From: a virus
Virus record (IMG/VR): IMGVR_UViG_3300017917_003016
Coordinates: 1-64,000 of that record
Strand: one strand, 5' to 3'
DNA: 64,000 nt
Part shown: positions 58,853 to 64,000 of the stretch, piece by piece
Position numbering within the stretch: the first letter of the stretch is position 1
How the letters are laid out: every line of letters starts with the position of its first letter
The notes under the pieces: model-generated
What the model saw: the letters and a program-made list of their open reading frames with translations, nothing else
Database searches by the model: none
Told to the model about the DNA's origin: nothing
Program-made: the position numbers and the translations under genes

Positions 58853-58899
58853 AATGAAATTTATGCTGCAACTGGGACTCTGCGGAATCTAAAGACCGT

Positions 58900-59118
58900 A
58901 TGAATCAAAAAATTCGTGAGTTTATTCAAAGGTCTTATCCTCAAGTTGACCTTGACCAAGAAATTGCCAATCGCGATGAATTGCCTAAAGAAGTTGAGCA
59001 TTTGGTTACCCTAGTGGTGGAAGAATGTCTTAAGGTTAGTGGCCGCACCCCCACAGTGTGGCCTTTTGCCTTTATAGATTTTAACAAGGTAATCAGACGA
59101 CATTTTGGCCTAGATTAG
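58900..59118 (+). CDS. Early hypothetical protein (72 aa)
   Basis: A soluble, acidic protein with IREFIQRSYPQVDLDQEIAN and a C-terminal FAFIDFNKVIRRHFGLD. The ribosome site is weak (AAAGACCGT). Coding is supported by its position filling the gap before early promoter 3. No function. Confidence 0.5.
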   Translation: MNQKIREFIQRSYPQVDLDQEIANRDELPKEVEHLVTLVVEECLKVSGRTPTVWPFAFIDFNKVIRRHFGLD

Positions 59119-59125
59119 ATTTTGG

Positions 59126-59154
59126 TTGACCTTTTGTTCCTGTGATCTTATAAT
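59126..59154 (+). promoter_or_regulatory. Early promoter 3 (TTGACC / TATAAT)
   Basis: TTTTGGTTGACC, then TATAATAGTGGCATAACG after 17 bases; the flanks match promoters 1 and 6. Confidence 0.8.
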
Positions 59155-59185
59155 AGTGGCATAACGTAAAACACAGGAGCAAGGC

Positions 59186-59446
59186 ATGAACAGTCAAGCC
59201 ATTCAAACTGCTATCTATACTTGGGCAACCAACGGTAGTTTTTCTGCACCTTACGGTGTGCTCACTGGCCAACACGCCAGTCGCAATGGTCGCAACTATC
59301 ATTCAGTGACCTTTGGTCGTGCCCGCAGTCTGGACTGCGAAGTGCAGATCTACAACAGGAATTTTATTGTAGTACGTACTAACCGTCATGGTAGCCAGGT
59401 ATTTCGTAACTACCAAGACTGTCAAAACTTCCTGGATACTCTGTAA
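59186..59446 (+). CDS. Early hypothetical protein (86 aa)
   Basis: ATG at 59186 after ACAGGAGCAAGGC. Tyr/Asn-rich with repeated aromatic segments (YTWATNGSFSAPYGVL, RNGRNYHSVTFGRA) and a beta-rich end (FIVVRTNRHGSQVFRN). Behind early promoter 3. No domain is recognised. Confidence 0.5.
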   Translation: MNSQAIQTAIYTWATNGSFSAPYGVLTGQHASRNGRNYHSVTFGRARSLDCEVQIYNRNFIVVRTNRHGSQVFRNYQDCQNFLDTL

Positions 59447-59457
59447 TTCTTCCAACA

Positions 59458-59465
59458 GATAAATA
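59458..59465 (+). promoter_or_regulatory. T4-type late promoter (GATAAATA)
   Basis: GATAAATA, then ACAAGGACC before the ATG at 59483; a late site inside the early region. Confidence 0.6.
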
Positions 59466-59482
59466 TCTAACAAGGACCTGCA

Positions 59483-59665
59483 ATGAAAATCACTGAAGTT
59501 AGCAAGACCAATCGCCAAGCACTGCGCGAAAGCCTTGAACAGTCCAACGATACTGGTTTCAGTGTTGACGACCTTATGACTATCTACGATCTGCACAAGA
59601 ACGGTGATTGGGACTGTGTAGACGCCGATGATGAAATTGCACGTCTTGATGCTATGATTGACTAA
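59483..59665 (+). CDS. Small acidic protein upstream of the RelE/YafQ-like gene
   Basis: A 60-residue acidic protein (MKITEVSKTNRQAL..., then DTGFSVDDLMTIYDLHKNGDW). It has a late promoter and AAGGACC before it, and ends 5 bases before the next gene. By position and charge it could be an antitoxin or a modulator of the neighbour. No antitoxin DNA-binding motif is evident. Confidence 0.5.
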   Translation: MKITEVSKTNRQALRESLEQSNDTGFSVDDLMTIYDLHKNGDWDCVDADDEIARLDAMID

Positions 59666-59670
59666 TCAGT

Positions 59671-60072
59671 ATGCCTGCGCCGCGCGATAATAAACCACAA
59701 ATACAAAGAAAATTTTGGCGCAGTACAGAGTACCGAGATCAGGTCAACCCAGAAAATCCAAATCGAGTCCGCGGTTCAGTCAAAGATTCTCTTAAGAGAT
59801 TTTTGAGCAGCAAAAGAACTAATCCGCAACAGTCCTACGGCAACAAAGACTATCCGTTTACATCAGCAGGGCAATTTGCCCATGAAGTTCCGGGACTGAT
59901 GCATGCTCATTTAAGTCAAGATCTTTCCATAGTCTATAAAGTTCAAGGTAACGAAATATATCTTTTTGGGATATTTTCACATGCTGACCTTGGTACCGGA
60001 AATCCTCCAAATATTCGTAAACAAACTAGTATGGCACGAAGATTTGCCAACATGACCTTTACTGAAGAATGA
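59671..60072 (+). CDS. RelE/YafQ-like protein (toxin-fold candidate)
   Basis: A 133-residue basic protein. Its last ~60 residues include HEVPGLMHAHLSQDLSIVYKVQGNEIYLFGIFSHADLG, split here as PGLMHAHLSQDLSIVYKV and EIYLFGIFSHADLG. These follow the pattern of YafQ/RelE toxins (HxLxxD, then a beta-strand with LiYrv and ixLxxIxtHsdL). The N-terminus is Arg/Lys-rich. If active it would cleave mRNA or bind ribosomes. Catalytic residues are not certain. Confidence 0.55.
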   Translation: MPAPRDNKPQIQRKFWRSTEYRDQVNPENPNRVRGSVKDSLKRFLSSKRTNPQQSYGNKDYPFTSAGQFAHEVPGLMHAHLSQDLSIVYKVQGNEIYLFGIFSHADLGTGNPPNIRKQTSMARRFANMTFTEE

Positions 60073-60080
60073 CTCTTTGG

Positions 60081-60109
60081 TTGACAACCCTGCTCTAGAC
60101 CTGTATAAT
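60081..60109 (+). promoter_or_regulatory. Early promoter 4 (TTGACA / TATAAT)
   Basis: TTTGGTTGACA, 17-base spacer, TATAATAGCGGTACAGTG and an AAGGAGC leader. Confidence 0.8.
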
Positions 60110-60141
60110 AGCGGTACAGTGAACAACAAGGAGCAACAACA

Positions 60142-60297
60142 ATGACCCACAATGAAATCATGGACGAATGGGCACGTCGACTCAATTACGTTGCACAACT
60201 GTTCCGTGAAGGTGAGATTGATCTGTGTGAGTTTGACGAACGCAACGCTGCGGTGCAAGGTTGGTTTGACACTGAGTATGCCAAGGTAGTTGGTTAA
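60142..60297 (+). CDS. Small acidic early protein (51 aa)
   Basis: ATG at 60142 behind CAAGGAGC. MTHNEIMDEWARRLNYVAQLFRE is an amphipathic helix, followed by an acidic stretch (GEIDLCEFDERN). No function. Behind early promoter 4. Confidence 0.55.
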   Translation: MTHNEIMDEWARRLNYVAQLFREGEIDLCEFDERNAAVQGWFDTEYAKVVG

Positions 60298-60316
60298 TTT
60301 TAACAAGGAGCGCACA

Positions 60317-60406
60317 ATGTATATTCCCCAACCTGTGATTATTTTTGTTGTGTCCCTTCTCATCGGCTACGGCGCTGCTGACATTTTTGCAAAATTCTTC
60401 AATTAA
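60317..60406 (+). CDS. Membrane micropeptide (29 aa)
   Basis: ATG at 60317 behind AACAAGGAGC. MYIPQPVIIFVVSLLIGYGA is one transmembrane helix. The strong ribosome binding site supports translation. Confidence 0.5.
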   Translation: MYIPQPVIIFVVSLLIGYGAADIFAKFFN

Positions 60407-60431
60407 TCACTTGCTCAATCAGGAGATAACT

Positions 60432-60701
60432 ATGACTGCACAAGAAATCGTTCGCGAGATCGTCACTGGCAACTTCACTGCTGATGAAGTTCGCAGTTTC
60501 TACGACGCCTATAAGTTTGCTGCCAATCAACTGTCGCGCAAGGCAACCTTTACTCTGCGCCGAGGCGACAAGGTCAAGTTCAAGGACCGCTATGGTTTGG
60601 AAGTGATCGGTACTGTGCAGGACATCAAGATCAAGAACGTAGTGGTTAAGACTACGTTGTATACCTACCGTGTGCCGGCTAGCATGGTGACTGCGGCTTA
60701 A
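60432..60701 (+). CDS. Early protein with KOW-like basic end (89 aa)
   Basis: Start at 60432 behind TCAGGAGATAAC. The N-terminal ~40 residues are helical (EIVREIVTGNFTADEVRSFY), followed by a basic beta segment (RKATFTLRRGDKVKFKDRYG) and a strand-rich end. The R-G-D-K-V-K-F-K-D-R-YG text resembles a small KOW or nucleic-acid-binding strand. Function unknown. Confidence 0.5.
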   Translation: MTAQEIVREIVTGNFTADEVRSFYDAYKFAANQLSRKATFTLRRGDKVKFKDRYGLEVIGTVQDIKIKNVVVKTTLYTYRVPASMVTAA

Positions 60702-60703
60702 TT

Positions 60704-60907
60704 ATGATTATTACCGAAGAACGTCAAATGGTTCTGCAGGCAGTGCTTGACGGGCAACTGAGTGCAGATTATGTCACCGACGAAGAACTTATCTTTCTGC
60801 ATCACAGTCTAGCAGATTCTACTATTGAAGAAGCCATGTATGCAGCAGAGTCTCGCAATGATGTGACGGTGTTTGGTCTTGACTGGGAATATGCGCAGCC
60901 CAATTGA
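60704..60907 (+). CDS. Small acidic early protein (67 aa)
   Basis: Starts 2 bases after the previous stop. Acidic, helical (RQMVLQAVLDGQLSADYVTDEE). It overlaps the next gene by 17 bases. No function known. Confidence 0.5.
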   Translation: MIITEERQMVLQAVLDGQLSADYVTDEELIFLHHSLADSTIEEAMYAAESRNDVTVFGLDWEYAQPN

Positions 60908-61106
60908 CACCAAAAGATATCCTTATCAGGTTGTGGTTGTTGAGCCTATACCAGTCATGGCACACATTTGGTTAAAAAATAATCAAATTGATCACAAGGA
61001 CTCCTTTACTGAGGGTGCTGCTGTGGGACAGTTAGATCCTCTGGTGCGTTGTATCTATTTTGCCGATGCTCGTGATGCTGCTTGGTTTGCTTTGAAGTGG
61101 TCATAA
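60891..61106 (+). CDS. Early hypothetical protein (71 aa)
   Basis: I choose the ATG at 60891 inside the previous gene. RYPYQVVVVEPIPVMAHIWL opens with a beta-strand, and CIYFADARDAAWFALKW closes. No function recognised. Coupled by overlap to the upstream gene. Confidence 0.5.
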   Translation: MRSPIDTKRYPYQVVVVEPIPVMAHIWLKNNQIDHKDSFTEGAAVGQLDPLVRCIYFADARDAAWFALKWS

Positions 61107-61126
61107 AATTTGAAATTAGGTAAATT

Positions 61127-61318
61127 ATGATAGAAAAAACTAGATTAGATGGATTACTGTTCGCCATGTTAGGCGACAGTCAGTTGGTAGAACGTTGGTG
61201 GTATAGTCCTAACAAGGCCTTTGACTCAGAAAGGCCGATTGATGTTTTTGTACTAGAGCCCGATCGAGTCAGAGACTATGTCATGCGTATGGCCAATCTC
61301 AACAGTGACTACGACTGA
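61127..61318 (+). CDS. Small early protein (63 aa)
   Basis: MIEKTRLDGLLFAMLGDSQLVERWW then a short acidic end. Weak ribosome site (AGGTAAATT). It fills the space to early promoter 5. No domain is known. Confidence 0.45.
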   Translation: MIEKTRLDGLLFAMLGDSQLVERWWYSPNKAFDSERPIDVFVLEPDRVRDYVMRMANLNSDYD

Positions 61319-61324
61319 TTTTGG

Positions 61325-61353
61325 TTGACATTTTGGTCCGTTGATCGTACAAT
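61325..61353 (+). promoter_or_regulatory. Early promoter 5 (TTGACA / TACAAT)
   Basis: TTTTGGTTGACA, 17-base spacer, TACAATAGCATCATAC, AACGGAGC leader. Confidence 0.78.
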
Positions 61354-61384
61354 AGCATCATACTAACAACAACGGAGCAAGACT

Positions 61385-62014
61385 ATGGCCTACTACCGCA
61401 AGCACCAAGTGGAAGAACCCCGTTTTACGGTCAAGGAGATTGTGGCCGCAGCCATTATTCAAGATGAACAACATCCCACAAAGGACGGTGTTCCGCTGAC
61501 TACTCGTGACATCCTTGAAAGCACTCCTGTGCTGCCCGTGGCTCGTGCTGAGCAAATGATTGAAGAAGTACAGCAGAATTTTACTCTCAGCATGCTGCGC
61601 GGTCGAGAGTTCAGCAACTTCAATCGCAAGTTGGCAGAAATCATCAGCGAGCCTGAAGCCAAAACCAACAGCAATTTTGGTATCCTTGCTTATGTTCCCA
61701 GTGTTCACCGTGACCTGGTCAAGACCAACACTATTACTGAACAAACCTGTGACAGCCGCTATCAAGGACGCACAGGCGAAACTTTGAATTTTACGGCTCG
61801 CGTGTTGAACTGCCGTTACATTGCCAGTTATGGTTTCTATACCGCACTGTTGCTTGACGACACCGGTAACGTCTACAGTTTCAGTCCTAAGGCTTCGCTA
61901 GATGAAGGTGCGACTGTGACCATCCGTGGCAAGGTCAAGGCACACAAGCAGGACAAGTACAACAACAACGTTGAGACTACCTATCTCAACTATGTCAAGA
62001 TTCAAAAAAATTAA
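61385..62014 (+). CDS. Early OB-fold-like protein (209 aa)
   Basis: The N-terminal half is helical (FTVKEIVAAAIIQDEQ, ARAEQMIEEVQQNFTL). Residues ~125-205 (GETLNFTARVLNCRYI, FYTALLLDDTGNVYSF, GATVTIRGKVKAHKQ) look like an OB-fold nucleic-acid-binding domain. It may bind ssDNA or RNA early in infection. Behind early promoter 5. Confidence 0.55.
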   Translation: MAYYRKHQVEEPRFTVKEIVAAAIIQDEQHPTKDGVPLTTRDILESTPVLPVARAEQMIEEVQQNFTLSMLRGREFSNFNRKLAEIISEPEAKTNSNFGILAYVPSVHRDLVKTNTITEQTCDSRYQGRTGETLNFTARVLNCRYIASYGFYTALLLDDTGNVYSFSPKASLDEGATVTIRGKVKAHKQDKYNNNVETTYLNYVKIQKN

Positions 62015-62025
62015 ACAAGATTTGG

Positions 62026-62054
62026 TTGACAGGCTTACCAAAATATCATATAAT
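62026..62054 (+). promoter_or_regulatory. Early promoter 6 (TTGACA / TATAAT)
   Basis: TTTGGTTGACA, 17-base spacer, TATAATAGCATCATAACG, ACACAGGAGC leader; nearly identical downstream to promoter 1. Confidence 0.82.
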
Positions 62055-62088
62055 AGCATCATAACGTAACAACACAGGAGCAGCACAA

Positions 62089-62490
62089 ATGGCCAAGATC
62101 TACACCTTCGACGAGAACATTGTTAGCGATCTGTACAAGGATGCCTATGGTCACCGCCCGGGCCAATCGTTCTGGGAAATGTGGAAGACTGTCACCGACC
62201 GTGACCGCCAAGAAATTTGGGACAACCTGCTTGAGGCTCTGGACCGTGCCGTTGAGCAAGAACGTGCTGCCCGGACTCGTGCCGAGCATGACTTCCAGTT
62301 CACTATTGCTAGCCTGATGCATGCAGGTGCCAAGGACTTTGAAATGGCCGTTCGTTGGCTACATGACGCAAACGACACCCAAGGTGACGATGAGTACCTG
62401 GAGTACAAGTTGGGAATTGGCTACGGCTATATCCGCGAGGCTCGTGAGTCCATGCAGGTTGCCAATGAACTGCTGGCACAAACCGCATAA
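62089..62490 (+). CDS. Early helical protein (133 aa)
   Basis: A charged, helical protein. MAKIYTFDENIVSDLYKDAYGHRPGQ opens, with a long Arg/Glu/Ala helix (RAVEQERAARTRAEHDFQF) in the middle. Third-position G/C is high. It lies behind early promoter 6 and immediately before promoter 7. Function unknown. Confidence 0.55.
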   Translation: MAKIYTFDENIVSDLYKDAYGHRPGQSFWEMWKTVTDRDRQEIWDNLLEALDRAVEQERAARTRAEHDFQFTIASLMHAGAKDFEMAVRWLHDANDTQGDDEYLEYKLGIGYGYIREARESMQVANELLAQTA

Positions 62491-62494
62491 GTGG

Positions 62495-62523
62495 TTGACA
62501 ACTAGATCCAAAGATCATATAAT
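62495..62523 (+). promoter_or_regulatory. Early promoter 7 (TTGACA / TATAAT)
   Basis: GTGGTTGACA, 17-base spacer, TATAAT, then a longer leader ending TTCAGGAGCATAGAC before the ATPase. Confidence 0.8.
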
Positions 62524-62570
62524 ACTGAAACTGTAGTACAAAACACAATAACTTTTCAGGAGCATAGACA

Positions 62571-63398
62571 ATGAAGACTACCACTCGTACTCGCGTTCGT
62601 ATTGCCAAGGCCCCGGTCAAGACTGAAGCCCAGCGCATGCAGGAGATTGCTGAACGTTTTGAAATCCTGGATGAAATGGCCAAGGCCACTACCAACGGTG
62701 ATATCCGTGCTATGATTGTTTCGGGCCCTCCGGGTGTGGGCAAGAGTTTTGGCATCGAGCGTGTTATTGACAAGGCTGTGTTGTTTGACCAAGTGGCCGG
62801 CAAGCGTCTGCGCTGCGAAGTGGTCAAGGGTGCTGCCAGTGCCATTGGCCTGTATACCACTCTGTACAAGTACAGTGATCCTAACTGTGTTGTGGTGTTC
62901 GATGACTGTGATAGCATCCTGTTGGACGATGTCTGTCTTAACCTGCTTAAGGGTGCACTGGACTCGGGCAAGAAGCGCCGCATTTCGTGGCTCAGCGACA
63001 GCAACATTCTGCGCCGCGAAGGTGTGCCTAATCAGTTCGACTTCAAGGGTGCTGTGATCTTTATCACCAACCTTAAGTTTGATGACATGAAGAGCAAGAA
63101 GTTGGCTGACCACCTTGAGGCTCTGCAAAGCCGTTGCCACTACATTGACCTGGCTCTGGACACTACTGAAGACAAGATTCTGCGTATCAAGCAGATTGCT
63201 GCTACTGGTGAACTGTTCCAAGATTATGAGTTTGATCAGTGCGTTCAGGACGAAATCATCGAGTTTATGACTACTAACAGCAGTCATCTTCGTGAAATCA
63301 GTCTGCGTATGGCCATCAAGATTGCTGACCTGCGCAAGAGTTTCCCTGTCAAGTGGCAGGCCCTGGCTCGTACTACCTGTATGAAGGCCGCGGCGTAA
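62571..63398 (+). CDS. AAA-family ATPase
   Basis: A 275-residue P-loop ATPase with IVSGPPGVGKSFGIERV (Walker A ~51-58), CVVVFDDCDSIL (Walker B), and GAVIFITNLKFDD plus a C-terminal helical lid. The basic N-terminus (TTTRTRVRIAKAP) may bind nucleic acid. It lies behind its own early promoter and before a strong terminator. Related single-domain AAA ATPases occur in large phages; the partner and reaction are unknown. Confidence 0.8.
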   Translation: MKTTTRTRVRIAKAPVKTEAQRMQEIAERFEILDEMAKATTNGDIRAMIVSGPPGVGKSFGIERVIDKAVLFDQVAGKRLRCEVVKGAASAIGLYTTLYKYSDPNCVVVFDDCDSILLDDVCLNLLKGALDSGKKRRISWLSDSNILRREGVPNQFDFKGAVIFITNLKFDDMKSKKLADHLEALQSRCHYIDLALDTTEDKILRIKQIAATGELFQDYEFDQCVQDEIIEFMTTNSSHLREISLRMAIKIADLRKSFPVKWQALARTTCMKAAA

Positions 63399-63493
63399 TC
63401 AATTTTGTCTGAGGTAATAACTCCACGTGATAACTATTTTTTGCAGTACCTCGGCGCACTTTTTATTGTCTAGCTCCTAGTGCATCGAGTTTT

Positions 63494-63522
63494 AAGCCCA
63501 GAGTTTTCTCTGGGCTTTTTTT
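63494..63522 (+). terminator. Rho-independent terminator after the AAA ATPase
   Basis: AAGCCCAGAG, TTTT loop, CTCTGGGCTT, then a run of T. It closes the early block. Confidence 0.87.
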
Positions 63523-63532
63523 ACCTTAACAG

Positions 63533-63561
63533 TTGCATTTGTTTTCAACAAACTATATACT
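63533..63561 (+). promoter_or_regulatory. Sigma70-type promoter for the last gene
   Basis: TTGCAT (63533) and TATACT (63556) have a 17-base spacer, 7 bases before the ATG at 63568. Confidence 0.55.
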
Positions 63562-63567
63562 AATAAG

Positions 63568-64000
63568 ATGACCAAATATTCATATGTTGAAGACTATCTA
63601 GAACTCCTAGCAGGCTACGAACCTAACAACCTGCTCAATCAGTTTACGTATTCTTTGCCAGGTAAGATAGTTAAACTGGCCCGTTATGACATCAGTGTGG
63701 TAGAAAACATGGCCAACAACACCATATGGGGTACTGCACTAACTGATCGTCAGGCGGAATTGGCAGTCAAGTTGATTTTGAAATATCGCAGACAATTTGC
63801 TGCCAAAGGTATAGATGTTAGTCCGGTTGAAACACCCACCTTTCGAATCCCAATTAGAAAAATTGATCGAACAAAGAGCATCATACTTGATCAAGATCTC
63901 GTAAAAATTAGATTTCCCTATGATCAAAAGTATATCGATGCCATGCAAAATTTGCAGAAGCAAAACAAAGGGCTAGTGACCTTTGATAGACACTCTAAGA
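63568..64000 (+). CDS. N-terminus of a larger protein, possibly helicase-associated (3' end outside window)
   Basis: The frame is open to the window end (144 residues visible). ENMANNTIWGTALTDRQAELAVKLILKYRRQ, a Pro-rich linker, FRIPIRKIDRTKSIIL and DLVKIRFPYDQKYIDAM are of the type that precedes the motor domain in SF2 helicase-like proteins of T4-like aquatic phages. No Walker motif is visible yet. Its promoter is sigma70-like, consistent with an early replication role. Confidence 0.55.
   Translation, partial: MTKYSYVEDYLELLAGYEPNNLLNQFTYSLPGKIVKLARYDISVVENMANNTIWGTALTDRQAELAVKLILKYRRQFAAKGIDVSPVETPTFRIPIRKIDRTKSIILDQDLVKIRFPYDQKYIDAMQNLQKQNKGLVTFDRHSK

Noticed and set aside
58854-58892. 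12-codon frame MKFMLQLGLCGI
   Set aside because: Too short, no ribosome site of note, sits in the gap before a better-supported gene.
57940-60363. Minus-strand frames of 80-172 aa in the early region
   Set aside because: They lie opposite small plus genes with clear Shine-Dalgarno sites and promoters; no independent support.
62309-63287. Two minus-strand frames (232 and 243 aa) opposite the AAA ATPase
   Set aside because: They mirror the G/C-ending codons of a real gene with Walker motifs; no promoter on the minus strand.
1-64000. tRNA or rRNA genes
   Set aside because: No T-loop (GGTTCRANYCC) with a matching acceptor stem or rRNA-like stretch was seen on reading; a tRNA search program would be decisive.

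Overview
The window is a stretch of a large T4-type contractile-tailed bacteriophage genome. The evidence is a set of T4-family virion and recombination genes: neck proteins gp13/gp14/gp15, tail sheath gp18, tail tube gp19, head-completion gp4, terminase gp16/gp17, ssDNA-binding gp32, UvsX and UvsY. Many genes are also preceded by the T4 late promoter motif (NATAAATA) on either strand. Coding density is very high, overlapping ATGA/TTGA/GTGA junctions are common, and I found no rRNA or tRNA. Fiber-repeat type, gene families and early promoters suggest a relative of the aquatic (cyanophage/pelagiphage-like) T4 group. The host is not shown directly. Sigma70-like promoters, an RNA polymerase omega-like gene, an LpxH-like phosphoesterase and a rubrerythrin/DUF3501 pair make a Gram-negative proteobacterium the best inference.

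Layout. 1-8340: tail fibers and adhesins, including a 2107-residue repeat fiber. 8335-11512 (minus strand): Nudix hydrolase, gp15-like and gp14-like. 11581-15195: small genes, a 396-aa conserved protein, gp13 and dNMP kinase. 15125-26883: an HNH-like gene (minus), sheath, tube, tube-related protein, gp4 and gp16, then five internal-protein-like genes, then gp17. 26896-33746: a large virion-type protein, then gp32, uvsX, uvsY, a methyltransferase and a nucleotidyltransferase. 33753-43464: a late gene of unknown role, an omega-like protein, and metabolic or envelope genes (two desaturases, a PglD-like acetyltransferase, adenosylhomocysteinase, LpxH-like phosphoesterase plus GT4 glycosyltransferase, rubrerythrin plus DUF3501). 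43801-56077: a sugar and glycan locus of about 12 kb with an embedded SleB-type cell-wall hydrolase. 56082-64000: the early region, with many small proteins driven by seven near-identical sigma70 promoters, then an AAA ATPase and the start of a further gene.

How it works together. Early genes use strong host-type TTGACA/TATAAT promoters with a shared leader. Replication and recombination genes carry mixed promoters. Virion genes use NATAAATA late promoters, several of which sit so close to the start codon that the mRNA would be nearly leaderless. The accessory genes point to remodelling of host lipids, methyl-group metabolism, redox state and surface sugars during infection. The 51498-56077 block (cupin, nucleotidyltransferase/kinase fusion, HAD phosphatase, GatZ-like aldolase, glycosyltransferase-like protein) looks like a compact sugar-activation pathway and is the best candidate here for a system not yet described.
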